Part shown: in pieces, positions 7,313 through 15,479 of the stretch
How positions within the stretch are numbered: position 1 is the stretch's first letter
How the letters are laid out: each line of letters begins with the position of its first letter
Source: Gemmatimonadota bacterium
Lineage (GTDB): Bacteria; Gemmatimonadota; Gemmatimonadetes; Longimicrobiales; Gaopeijiaceae
Assembly: GCA_022823225.1 (NCBI GenBank)
Contig: JAJDXM010000065.1
Span: forward strand, 1-64,000
Direction: 5' to 3'
Length of the DNA: 64,000 nt
The notes under the pieces: model-generated
The model's database searches: none
The model's input: only the letters and a program-made list of their open reading frames with translations
What the model was told of the DNA's origin: nothing
Position numbers and translations under genes: made by a program

Positions 7313-9555
7313 TCCTTCTCCAGCCCCGCGTACCGGACCACCAGCTTCTTGCGGCCCGCCTCCGCGAAATCGACCGTGACCTTGAGCGTCGGCCCGAACC
7401 CCGACAGCTCGACGATGGTCCCCGAGCCGAATGTCGAGTGCACGACCCGTTCCCCCCTGGTGTAGCTCGGACGGTCCTGGTTGAAGTCCGTGTCGCCGCC
7501 GCCTGCCCCCTCCAGCCGCCGTCCGCGTTGGGGACGCGTGCTGCGGGAGGCAGGCACCCAGGCACCGGCCCGCGCGCTGACGGTGGTCTTCATCTCCAGG
7601 CTGTCCCGGAGCACGTCCAGGAACGAAGACGGCTTCGCCCAGGACATCTCTCCGGCCCTCCGGCGCGAGCGCGCGTGCGTGAGGTAGACCTTCCGGCGCG
7701 CCCGGGTGATCCCCACGTAGAAGAGCCGCCTCTCTTCTTCGAGCAGCTCGTCGTCGTCGTAGGCGCGCCCCAGCGGGAAGAGTCCCTCCTCCATGCCGCT
7801 GATGAAGACGACGGGGAATTCCAGCCCCTTGGAGCTGTGCAGCGTCATCAGGGTGACCGCGTCCGCGCCGGGGTCGTGGCGGTCGATGTCGGCAACCAGC
7901 GCAATGTGTTGCAGGAAAAGCCCCAGGTCGGTGAAGGCGTCGCGTTCCGAGTCCTCCAGATCGGGCAGGGATTCCGCCTCGAACTGTCTGGCCGCGGAAA
8001 CCAGCTCCTTGACGTTTTCCGCCCGGTCGTCGCCCTCCGGGCCCTCCGCGCGGAGGAGCTCCACGAGCTTGAGGTGGTCGATCAGCGCGTCCACGACCTC
8101 GCCAGCGCTGTGCGTCGCCGCAAGGACCGAGTGTCTGCGGATGAGAGCCGCGAGCGCCGATAGTCCTCTCCGGGCCGTGGGGCTCAGGTTCGCGATGTCG
8201 GTCCCGCGCTCCGCGGCCTCGAGAGGCCCGATACCCTCGGCGAGAGCAAACGAGAGCAATCGTTTCAGGGACACGGTGCCCACTCCGCGGCGCGGGTAGT
8301 TCACCACGCGCTCGAAGGCATCGAGGTCGCGCGGGTTCGCGATCAGCCGAAGGTAGGCCAGAACGTCCTGGATCTCGCGGCGCTCATAGAACCGCACTCC
8401 GCCGACGATCTGGTACCGAACGCCTCGCCGCCAGAACCGGTCCTCCATTGCGCGGGCCTGCGCGTTGGTTCGGTAGAGCACTGCGAAGTCGCGATGATCC
8501 AGTTCCGGCTCGGAGAGCATTCTGCGCTCGATCTCCTCTACGATCCAGCGCGCCTCGTCCATTTCGCTGCCCGACTCCAGCGAGGTGAGCGGCTCACCGC
8601 CGGCCCGGTCGGTGCGCAGCGTCTTCTCCTTGCGGTAGACGTTTTCGGATATCACCGCGTTGGCCGCGTCGAGGATCGCCCGGGTCGATCGGTAGTTCTG
8701 CTCCAGACGCACCACCCTGGCCCCCGGGAAGCAGCGTTCGAAGTCCAGGATGTTGCGGATGTCCGCGCCCCGCCACCCGTAGATGCTCTGGTCGTCGTCG
8801 CCGACCACCATCAGGTTGCGGTGCTCGCGTGCGAGGAGTTCCAGGAATTGGAACTGGGCCCGGTTGGTGTCCTGGTATTCGTCCACGAGCAGGAACGCGA
8901 AGACCCTCCGGTACCGGGTCCGGAGGCGTTCGCTGCCCTCCAGCAGCCGAACCGGGAGCATCAGCAGGTCGTCGAAATCGAGGGCGTCCTGATCGCGCAG
9001 CGACTCCTGGTAGACCGGGTAGACCAGTGCCGCCTGCCTCATCATGAAGTCCGCGGCCTCCCCGTGCTCCTCGGCGAAGGCGGCGGGTCCCACCAGCCGA
9101 TTCTTCGCGTCCGAAATGCAGTTGCGGATTGCCTTCGGCTGCCATCTGCGCGGATTGACCCCGGCCGCGATCTGGGCCCGCTTCACCTCTCGCAGCGACT
9201 GCTCGGCGTCGCGGATGGCAAAGGCGCGCGTCCAGCCCAGTTCCGGCGCGTGCCGGCGCAGGAGACGGGCGCCGAGCGCGTGAAAGGTCCCCATCCAGAT
9301 CCCGCGCGGTTCCTCCCCCAGCATCGCCGTCACGCGCTCCCGCATCTCGCCTGCGGCCTTGTTGGTGAAGGTGACGGCCATGATCCGGCCGGGCGGCACG
9401 CCGTGATCGCCGATGAGTTGGCAGACGCGGGTGGTCAGTACGCGGGTCTTGCCGGATCCCGCGCCTGCCAGTACGAGACAGGGGCCCTCGAAGTGCTCGA
9501 CGGCCTCGCGCTGCTCGGGGTTGAGAGAATCCAGAAGCGACTGAATTGGCGACAC
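7303..9555 (-). CDS. pcrA: UvrD/PcrA-type superfamily 1 DNA helicase
   Basis: A 750-residue 3'-5' DNA helicase acting in excision repair, mismatch repair and removal of RecA or stalled complexes. Visible motifs: SLNPEQREAVEH (Q motif), AGAGSGKT (motif I, 30-37), VDEYQDTN (motif II), GDDDQSIYGWRGA (motif III), LEQNYRST (motif IV), and VTLMTLHSSKGLEFPVVF plus GITRARRKVYL (motifs V-VI). The C-terminus has the PcrA-type beta-hairpin (GERVVHSTFGSGTIVEL) that contacts RNA polymerase in PcrA/UvrD. GTG 9555 is chosen because VSPIQSLLDSLNPEQ is the family N-terminus and it starts 25 bases after the upstream kinase stop; ATG 9636 would overlap that kinase. No strong Shine-Dalgarno is seen. Confidence 0.93.
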   Translation of the reverse strand: MSPIQSLLDSLNPEQREAVEHFEGPCLVLAGAGSGKTRVLTTRVCQLIGDHGVPPGRIMAVTFTNKAAGEMRERVTAMLGEEPRGIWMGTFHALGARLLRRHAPELGWTRAFAIRDAEQSLREVKRAQIAAGVNPRRWQPKAIRNCISDAKNRLVGPAAFAEEHGEAADFMMRQAALVYPVYQESLRDQDALDFDDLLMLPVRLLEGSERLRTRYRRVFAFLLVDEYQDTNRAQFQFLELLAREHRNLMVVGDDDQSIYGWRGADIRNILDFERCFPGARVVRLEQNYRSTRAILDAANAVISENVYRKEKTLRTDRAGGEPLTSLESGSEMDEARWIVEEIERRMLSEPELDHRDFAVLYRTNAQARAMEDRFWRRGVRYQIVGGVRFYERREIQDVLAYLRLIANPRDLDAFERVVNYPRRGVGTVSLKRLLSFALAEGIGPLEAAERGTDIANLSPTARRGLSALAALIRRHSVLAATHSAGEVVDALIDHLKLVELLRAEGPEGDDRAENVKELVSAARQFEAESLPDLEDSERDAFTDLGLFLQHIALVADIDRHDPGADAVTLMTLHSSKGLEFPVVFISGMEEGLFPLGRAYDDDELLEEERRLFYVGITRARRKVYLTHARSRRRAGEMSWAKPSSFLDVLRDSLEMKTTVSARAGAWVPASRSTRPQRGRRLEGAGGGDTDFNQDRPSYTRGERVVHSTFGSGTIVELSGFGPTLKVTVDFAEAGRKKLVVRYAGLEKDYF

Positions 9556-9580
9556 CCCGCGGGCCGAAGTTGAACGCTGG

Positions 9581-10801
9581 TCAGGAGTCGGCCGCCTGGG
9601 GGAGCCGAGCCTGGAATGTAACACCCCGCTCCCCATGGTCGAGCAGTTCGATGCGCCCCTTGTGAACCACTTCGACGATGCGGCGGGTCAGAGTGAGGCC
9701 GACCCCCCATCCGCCCGACTTGGTCGACACCCCGGGGTCGAACAGCCGGTCGCGGATCTCGAACGGTACTCCGGGACCGGTGTCCCTGATCCTCAGCAGC
9801 ACCCATTTGGAATCCGGGGCCCGGGCCGAGATCGTGATCGACCCGCCGGTCCCCGCCATCGCGTCGAGCGCGTTCTTCACCACGTTCTCCAGCGCCCACG
9901 TAAGGAGGACTTCGTGCCCCTGCACCTCGGGGAGGTCGTCCGGGACGTCGACATGCAGCGCGACACCCGGCCCGAGCCGTGGCAGCCGCACCTCCATGTA
10001 GCCCCTCAACTCGTCCACCACCTGCTTCAGGGAGACACGCCGCAGTGCCGGATCCCTGCCGATCAGTTCGAAGCGCCGGCTCACCCGCTCCAGACGGACC
10101 AGATCCTCTCCGATCGCGGTGGCGATCTCGACCTGGGGAAGCTGCCCCGGCCGCTGCTGCGGCGAGAGCCCCAACACCTCCACCCATCCCTGCAGCGAGC
10201 TGATCGGAGTGCCCAGCTGATGCGCCAGCTCCCTGGCCATCGCTGTCCACGCCTGCTCGGCCGCGGTTCGGCGCTGGTACCGGAACACCGTCACCGCCAC
10301 CAGCACGGTGAGCAGCAGTCCCACGCCCCAGAGCGAGGACACCACCCGCAGTCTGGCCGCCTCGGGGTCGCCGTAGTGGATCAGCCCGCCCCCGGGAATC
10401 GCCACAGGCTCATTGCGTCCGTCGAGTTGCGCGGCCAGTCGCAGGATCCGGACCGTGTCTTCGGGCGCCGGGGGATCGGATACGGCGAAGGGAAGGTTCT
10501 CGGACGCGATGTAGATCCTCTCCGGTCCGGAGGTCAGGACAAACGGAACGCCCAGCTCGACCAGAAGTCTCTGCTGGTTGAAGAGCGCGTCGAGGGGGTC
10601 CGCCCCCCCGGTCAGCCCCACCTGGACCTCGGCCATGATGCGGGCGTGCGTTTCCGCGTCGGCCGCTCGCAGGCGGATGATCTCGGCCGTGTAGATCATG
10701 TACCAGACCATCAGCGCCACAAAGACCAGGGCGAGCGCGACCGGCCAGGTCCGCGCCACCATCCCGGTGCCCGGGCTCCGTCCTGCATTCTTCCTTTTCA
10801 T
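9581..10801 (-). CDS. Orphan membrane sensor histidine kinase
   Basis: A 406-residue kinase. Two membrane helices (about 17-40 and 165-187) flank a periplasmic domain of about 120 residues, followed by a dimerisation/phosphoacceptor helix and a HATPase_c domain. The H-box is ELAHQLGTPISSLQGW, a variant in which Gly replaces the usual Arg/Lys-Asn (HELRTPL or HEIKNPL). The N-box (NVVKNALDAM), G1 (DTGPGVP) and G2 (GGWGVGLTLTRRIV) are intact. ATG 10801 is chosen because GGGAGG lies five bases upstream. It lies between serS and pcrA and no response regulator is adjacent, so its partner is unknown. Confidence 0.88.
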   Translation of the reverse strand: MKRKNAGRSPGTGMVARTWPVALALVFVALMVWYMIYTAEIIRLRAADAETHARIMAEVQVGLTGGADPLDALFNQQRLLVELGVPFVLTSGPERIYIASENLPFAVSDPPAPEDTVRILRLAAQLDGRNEPVAIPGGGLIHYGDPEAARLRVVSSLWGVGLLLTVLVAVTVFRYQRRTAAEQAWTAMARELAHQLGTPISSLQGWVEVLGLSPQQRPGQLPQVEIATAIGEDLVRLERVSRRFELIGRDPALRRVSLKQVVDELRGYMEVRLPRLGPGVALHVDVPDDLPEVQGHEVLLTWALENVVKNALDAMAGTGGSITISARAPDSKWVLLRIRDTGPGVPFEIRDRLFDPGVSTKSGGWGVGLTLTRRIVEVVHKGRIELLDHGERGVTFQARLPQAADS

Positions 10802-10844
10802 CGGCCTCCCGCAACTGATCGCCGCAGCGCCGGCTCGCGAGGGT

Positions 10845-12128
10845 TCAACCTGGCGCCGCGATCTCGGTGAAGCCAACGACCGGACCGAGCCGCTCCGGGA
10901 GAAGGATCGATCCGTCCTCGCGTTGAAACGTCTCCAGCAGCGCGACCATGAGCCGGGGCAGAGCGAGACCCGAGCCGTTGAGTGTATGCACGAATTCAGT
11001 CGCGGCCCCCCGTTGCGGCCGATACCGTATTCGCGCCCTCCGGGCCTGGAAGTCGGTGAAGTTCGAACAGCTCGAGACCTCCAGCCACTTGCCGACCCCG
11101 GGCGCCCAGACCTCCAGGTCGTAGGTGATGGAAGAAGAGAAACCGAGGTCGCCGGCGGCGAGAAGGACCACCCGGTAGTGAAGCCCCAGAAGCTCCAGCA
11201 CCCTGGCGGCCTCCACGGTCAGCTCTTCAAGGGCGGCCTGGCTGCCACCCGGCCGCTCGAAGCGCACCAGTTCTACCTTGTCGAACTGGTGGACGCGGAG
11301 CATGCCGCGCGTGTCCCGGCCCGCGGCGCCGGCCTCCCTCCGGAAACAGGGCGAATAGGCAACGTACTTCAGCGGCAGCGCGCGGCCCGGCAGAATCTCC
11401 TCCCGATGCAGGTTGGTAACGGGCACCTCCGCCGTCGGGATGAGCCAGAGTCCGTCGCGCTCCGTGACGTAGGACTCTTCGGCGAACTTCGGCAGCTGCC
11501 CCGTGCCGGTCATGGTCTCCGGCCTTACGAGGTACGGCACCCTGACTTCGGTGTAGCCGTGGTCGCGGGTGTGCATCCCGATCATCCAGTTGATGAGCCC
11601 GCGCTGCAGAGCGGCTCCCTGCCCCCGAAGGACCGTGAACCCCGAACCGGACACCCTGACGCCGGCGGCAAGGTCGAGGATCCCGAGCGATTCGCCGAGT
11701 TCCCAGTGCGGCTTTGGCGCGAACGCGAACTCCGGAGGGCCGCCCCACTCGCGCACGATCCGGTTGGCCTCGACACCTCCGTCGGGAACACGCTCGTGCG
11801 GCACATTGGGGATCGAAGGCAGCTCCCCGGCAAGCCACTCGTCCACCGCGGCCACGGTTGCGTCCAGTTCGGCGATCCTGGTCCCCACCTCGCGCATCAG
11901 GGCGATCTGTTCGCCGGCGTCGTCGCCCCGGCGGCGTGCGGCGCCGATCTCCTTCGAGGCCCGGTTCCGGAGCGCCTTGAGATCGTTCACCCGCGAGAGC
12001 GCGTCCCGCCTGGCCCTGTCCCGCTCAAGCAAGGCCTCGACGGTGGCGCCGGCGTCCTCGAGCCCCCGCCGCGCAAGCGCGCCGGCAACTCCGGCAGGAT
12101 CGCGGCGCAACAACCTGATGTCGAGCAC
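10845..12128 (-). CDS. serS: Serine--tRNA ligase
   Basis: A 427-residue class II aminoacyl-tRNA synthetase charging tRNA-Ser (and tRNA-Sec if present). It has the N-terminal coiled-coil tRNA-binding arm (about 28-105, Arg/Ala/Leu-rich), motif 2 FRREAGAAGRDTRGMLRVHQ with the serine-specific TRG, and motif 3 LPRLMVALLETFQ. Length is normal for the family. Start is GTG 12128 (MLDIRLLRRDPAGV aligns with the family N-terminus). Copy 2 of the dispersed repeat lies 21-111 bases upstream. The genes downstream on the same strand are a histidine kinase (44-base gap) and pcrA. Confidence 0.96.
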   Translation of the reverse strand: MLDIRLLRRDPAGVAGALARRGLEDAGATVEALLERDRARRDALSRVNDLKALRNRASKEIGAARRRGDDAGEQIALMREVGTRIAELDATVAAVDEWLAGELPSIPNVPHERVPDGGVEANRIVREWGGPPEFAFAPKPHWELGESLGILDLAAGVRVSGSGFTVLRGQGAALQRGLINWMIGMHTRDHGYTEVRVPYLVRPETMTGTGQLPKFAEESYVTERDGLWLIPTAEVPVTNLHREEILPGRALPLKYVAYSPCFRREAGAAGRDTRGMLRVHQFDKVELVRFERPGGSQAALEELTVEAARVLELLGLHYRVVLLAAGDLGFSSSITYDLEVWAPGVGKWLEVSSCSNFTDFQARRARIRYRPQRGAATEFVHTLNGSGLALPRLMVALLETFQREDGSILLPERLGPVVGFTEIAAPG

Positions 12129-12149
12129 TAGTGTCCCGTCCCGGAAGTT

Positions 12150-12239
12150 CGCGTGCTACCGAGAGTGCCGAGGCGCCGGGCTGGCAAGGCGCGACGAAGG
12201 GCGAATAGCGCAGCTATTTGCCCGAGGAGCAACGCAGAG
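12150..12239 (+). repeat. Dispersed hairpin repeat, copy 2
   Basis: Matches copy 1 (31-120, opposite strand) at 79 of 90 positions. The central hairpin 12209-12233 has arms GGGCGAATAGC and GCTATTTGCCC with loop GCA; one G-T wobble keeps all 11 pairs. It fills the gap between serS and the lipoprotein gene at 12315. Confidence 0.75.
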
Positions 12240-12314
12240 CCCCGCGATCCAGCCCGGATGCATCGCCGTTCGAATGCCGGGGGGATTCCGTTCACGAGGT
12301 GCTGCCCGATCCGC

Positions 12315-12926
12315 CTAGCCCGGCGGCACGAGGTCCCTGCTGTTGCAGGCCCGGCTCATGTCGTACCGAAAGACCACCCACCCCGAGGGGATGTTGATGG
12401 CGAGGGGTTCGATCTTGCCGTAGTAGCTGCACTGCGTACCGAACAGGCCCGAGTGTCCGCGCGTGCGAATGACGTACACCGTGCGCGTTCTCATCGGCAC
12501 CGGTTCCTCGCGCGAGTAGCGGGTCGTATCGCCGGGCGCCCGGGTGGCCGACTCCCAATCCTCGTCCTCGAGAGTCGCCAGGGCGGAGCTGGACGTGATT
12601 CCGAGCGCTCCGGGCGGGAGCCACACGAACTCTCCATCGAGCGTGTCGACGGCCAGGTCCCAGTTGCTGCCGGTAAGGGACGATTCGATCTGAACCGGCG
12701 TGCGCGGATGGAAATCGTAGCCGGAAACCAGGTTGGGCTCGGCGCGGGAGAGCGCATGGAGACGCACGGTATCGGGGTCCGAAACCCAACGGACCGCGAA
12801 CGGGTCGTCATCGCACCCCAGCACGGACGACAGAATGAATGCCAGGGCGGGGAGGCACACCGGAAACAGCCGGCGGCCCACGGATTCCGAATCCTTCCTC
12901 ACCGCGGCAGAAGAGTGGCTTCTCAT
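12315..12926 (-). CDS. Putative lipoprotein of unknown function
   Basis: A 203-residue protein with a basic N-terminus, a hydrophobic stretch and a lipobox (LSSVLGC, Cys at about 38), so it is probably exported and lipid-anchored. The mature part is rich in Asp, Thr, Ser and Trp, without a motif I recognise; two further Cys (CSYYG and RACNS, near the C-terminus) could form a disulphide. It is a single gene, divergent from manC. A TTGACG-18-TAGAAT promoter ends only six bases before the ATG, with no Shine-Dalgarno at the usual distance, so the mRNA is probably leaderless. Confidence 0.75.
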   Translation of the reverse strand: MRSHSSAAVRKDSESVGRRLFPVCLPALAFILSSVLGCDDDPFAVRWVSDPDTVRLHALSRAEPNLVSGYDFHPRTPVQIESSLTGSNWDLAVDTLDGEFVWLPPGALGITSSSALATLEDEDWESATRAPGDTTRYSREEPVPMRTRTVYVIRTRGHSGLFGTQCSYYGKIEPLAINIPSGWVVFRYDMSRACNSRDLVPPG

Positions 12927-12932
12927 GGACGA

Positions 12933-12962
12933 ATTCTACCTTCCCGGACAACCTGGCGTCAA
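12933..12962 (-). promoter_or_regulatory. Leaderless promoter of the lipoprotein gene
   Basis: On the minus strand: TTGACG (12957-12962), 18-base spacer, TAGAAT (12933-12938), six bases, then ATG (12926). The predicted first transcribed base coincides with the start codon. Confidence 0.6.
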
Positions 12963-12984
12963 CCGCAAGAAGCCTTTGTCCTTC

Positions 12985-13014
12985 TTGACCTTACCCCCGT
13001 CCTGCGGCTAGGTT
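12985..13014 (+). promoter_or_regulatory. Candidate promoter of the manC operon
   Basis: Plus strand TTGACC (12985-12990), 18-base spacer, TAGGTT (13009-13014), about 155 bases before the manC ATG. A weaker alternative is TTGAGA at 13067 with TTATTC at 13091. Either would serve the three-gene plus-strand cluster. Confidence 0.3.
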
Positions 13015-13168
13015 TCCGCCCGTGTGACGGCTGCTTTTTCGGCCCCGGGCCGGGCAGGGCCCCGAGTTGAGACCGACAACAAATGTCAAGTTATTCTTAC
13101 GCCCAGGGTGTTCCCGGCACTACGGACTGCACGGCACCGGCGTCGACTGCGAAGCGCCGGGCCAGGAC

Positions 13169-14257
13169 ATGACCGGCCCACCCGGCCCATCGGTGTGGGT
13201 GACCGTACTGGCCGGTGGGTCCGGCCAGCGCTTCTGGCCCCTCAGCACGCCCGAGCGGCCGAAGCAGCTGCTTCCCCTTGCGTCCGCCAGACCTTTGATC
13301 GCCGAAACGCTCGAACGGTTGCGCGACTTCGTGCCGCGCGAGCGGATTCGGATCCTGGCGGGAAGGGATCTGGTGGAGGCGATCCGCAGCGCGACCGGAC
13401 TCCCCGAGAGCGCCTTCCTGGTGGAGCCCCGGGCCAGGGGCACCGGACCGGTTCTGGCCTGGGCCGCATGGGAGGTGGCCCGCCGTGATCCGGGGGCGGT
13501 GATGGTGTCGCTCCACAGCGACCATGTGATCGACCCCGTTTCGCGGTTCCGCGACGCGGTTGGCGTGGCGGTGGAGATCGCCGTGCGCGAGAACCTGCTC
13601 ATGACGATCGCGGTCCCGCCCGAACGCCCCGAGACCGGGTACGGATACCTTCGGCCCGGCGATCCGCTGCGCGCACCACCCGGCCACCGCGCGTACAGGG
13701 TCGCCGAATTCGTGGAAAAGCCTGACGCGGAGACCGCGGCAAGATACATGGAGGACGGCTATCGCTGGAACTCCGGCATCTTCGTATGGCCCGCCAGCAC
13801 CTTCCTCGAGCAGGTGCGCGAACACGCCTCAGAGATCGCCCCGGCACTTCCGTCGCTCGAGAGGGGCGACGTTGCCGCCTTCTTCGAGGACGCCGGAAGG
13901 GTATCGGTCGACGAGGGCGTCCTCGAGCGGAGCAGCCGGGTCGGGTCGATCGACGCGACCTTCGCCTGGGACGACCTGGGCACGTGGGAGTCGCTCGCCC
14001 GTCATCGCGACTCGGACGCCCGCGGGAACGTGACGGAGGGCGATGTGCACTGCGGTGACGCCTCGGGCAACATTGCCGTTGCGGAGTCGGGCCGCGTAGT
14101 GCTGCTCGGGGTCCGGGACCTCCTCGTCGTTCGGACGGAAGGGGCCACCCTGGTGATGCCCCGGTCGCGGTCCGCCGAGTTGAAGCGATACCTGGGCACC
14201 ATCTGCGACGCCCCCGTATCCGGCAGCCGGAGGCCGCCCGGCTCCGGCTCCGGCTGA
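13169..14257 (+). CDS. manC: Mannose-1-phosphate guanylyltransferase
   Basis: A 362-residue nucleotidyltransferase making GDP-mannose from mannose-1-phosphate and GTP, the donor for surface glycans. The N-terminal signature LAGGSGQRFWPLS with following PKQLL (about 14-35), the FVEKPD segment near the middle and RWNSGIFVW are typical of ManC-type enzymes. It is the short form: the C-terminal phosphomannose isomerase domain of bifunctional ManC/AlgA enzymes is absent. ATG 13169 follows CCAGGAC; nothing in frame upstream looks like a start. Its stop overlaps the next ATG (TGATG). A phosphomannomutase that would supply its substrate lies at 47779-49149. Confidence 0.9.
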   Translation: MTGPPGPSVWVTVLAGGSGQRFWPLSTPERPKQLLPLASARPLIAETLERLRDFVPRERIRILAGRDLVEAIRSATGLPESAFLVEPRARGTGPVLAWAAWEVARRDPGAVMVSLHSDHVIDPVSRFRDAVGVAVEIAVRENLLMTIAVPPERPETGYGYLRPGDPLRAPPGHRAYRVAEFVEKPDAETAARYMEDGYRWNSGIFVWPASTFLEQVREHASEIAPALPSLERGDVAAFFEDAGRVSVDEGVLERSSRVGSIDATFAWDDLGTWESLARHRDSDARGNVTEGDVHCGDASGNIAVAESGRVVLLGVRDLLVVRTEGATLVMPRSRSAELKRYLGTICDAPVSGSRRPPGSGSG

Positions 14258-15477
14258 TGGCTCCTGAGCGCCTCTTCCTCTTTGACGATCCCGTCGCCCG
14301 CGACTGGCACCCATTTGTCCTGACGCGGCCCGCGGGCGAGATCCTCCACGGCACCGAGACGCTGCGCGCCCGCTGTGAGCGGGTCTTCGGGATCCCGTGC
14401 AAGGGCCACATCGCCGGCGCCGCACTCGAAGGCTACGAGGAGCCGGGGGCACCTCCATGCGTTGCGGATCCCGGCCGGACCGCCGATGGCGACGCCCTCC
14501 TGTTGTCGAGCCGTTTCGTTCCAGCGGAGTCGGCCGGCCCGCCGCGGCCCGATGCTCCCGCCGTGCTGGCCGCGGGCGGGGTGGCGGTGGGCGCCTGGCT
14601 TCCGGCCGGCACGCAGGTCCCTTCCCGTCCGGCGTCCGGGCGCTTCCCGGAAGCATGGCCGAGGATTCCGGTCCCCGGCGCCCTGCTCGGCACGGTCTGG
14701 GAGCTGATGGCCGCGAACAGAGAGCGTCTCCGGGCCGATGGCGAGCGGTTCGCGGGCAGCCGGCTCCCGGCCGGGGTCCACCGGGTCGGCGGGGGCCGGG
14801 TTCACCTCGCGGAAGGGGCGGTGATCGAGCCGGGCGTGGTGGTGGATGCAAGGGACGGGCCTGTGATGCTTGGGGCGGGGGCGCGTGTCGGCGCGCCGTG
14901 CCGGATTTCGGGTCCGGCCTGGATCGGGCCGAACACCAATGTCCTGGGCGGTGCGCTCGCAAACGTCAGCATCGGGCCGAACTGCAGGATCAGGGGCGAG
15001 GTGACGTCGTCGATCGTACTCGGCTATTCCAACAAGTCGCACGACGGGTTTCTGGGACACTCGATCGTGGGGCGCTGGGTCAACCTGGGCGCGATGACCA
15101 GCAATTCGGACCTGAAGAACACCTACGGGCCGGTTCGGATGCACGTGGGTTCGCGAACGGTGGACACCGGACTCACAAAGGCCGGGTGCCTTCTGGGTGA
15201 CCACGTCCGCACCGGCATCGGTACGCTGTTCGATACCGGCACGCTGGTCGGGGCCGGATCGAACCTGTTCGGGGGCGGGATGCCACCGAAGTTCGTTCCT
15301 CCCTTCTCGTGGGTTTCAGGGGACGGGGCCGCGGAGTACGATCTCGATCGTTTCCTGGCCACGGCCGCCCTGGTCATGCGAAGGCGACAGATCCGGCTCA
15401 CCCCGGGGATGCGCACGCTGTACCGCCGCGCATTCGGCGAGACGGCCGGCCTGCGGGCCCGCTTTCTCCGCGATTGA
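14257..15477 (+). CDS. Alternative GlmU-like sugar nucleotidyltransferase
   Basis: A 406-residue protein resembling the alternative GlmU family described from Bacteroidetes. The N-terminus (LFLFDDPVARDWHPFVLTRP) lacks the classical GxGTRM nucleotide loop but has the F-T/L-RP signature of that family. The C-terminal half (about 180-340) is a left-handed beta-helix made of hexapeptide repeats (VIEPGVVVDA, VMLGAGARVG, AWIGPNTNV, SIGPNCRI, GRWVNLGAMTSNSDLKN, GIGTLFDTGT), as in acyltransferase/uridyltransferase domains. The likely role is nucleotide-sugar synthesis, perhaps UDP-GlcNAc; the substrate is not shown by sequence. It is translationally coupled to manC and directly abuts the next gene. 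Confidence 0.8.
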   Translation: MAPERLFLFDDPVARDWHPFVLTRPAGEILHGTETLRARCERVFGIPCKGHIAGAALEGYEEPGAPPCVADPGRTADGDALLLSSRFVPAESAGPPRPDAPAVLAAGGVAVGAWLPAGTQVPSRPASGRFPEAWPRIPVPGALLGTVWELMAANRERLRADGERFAGSRLPAGVHRVGGGRVHLAEGAVIEPGVVVDARDGPVMLGAGARVGAPCRISGPAWIGPNTNVLGGALANVSIGPNCRIRGEVTSSIVLGYSNKSHDGFLGHSIVGRWVNLGAMTSNSDLKNTYGPVRMHVGSRTVDTGLTKAGCLLGDHVRTGIGTLFDTGTLVGAGSNLFGGGMPPKFVPPFSWVSGDGAAEYDLDRFLATAALVMRRRQIRLTPGMRTLYRRAFGETAGLRARFLRD

Positions 15478-15479
15478 GC

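Noticed and set aside
13067-13096. TTGAGA with TTATTC as a second manC promoter
   Set aside because: The spacer is 18 and both boxes are weak; kept only as an alternative to the candidate at 12985-13014.
13151-13166. A fourth fragment of the dispersed repeat (GAAGCGCCGGGCCAGG)
   Set aside because: Only about 13 of 16 bases match and the sequence is GC-rich, so chance similarity is likely.
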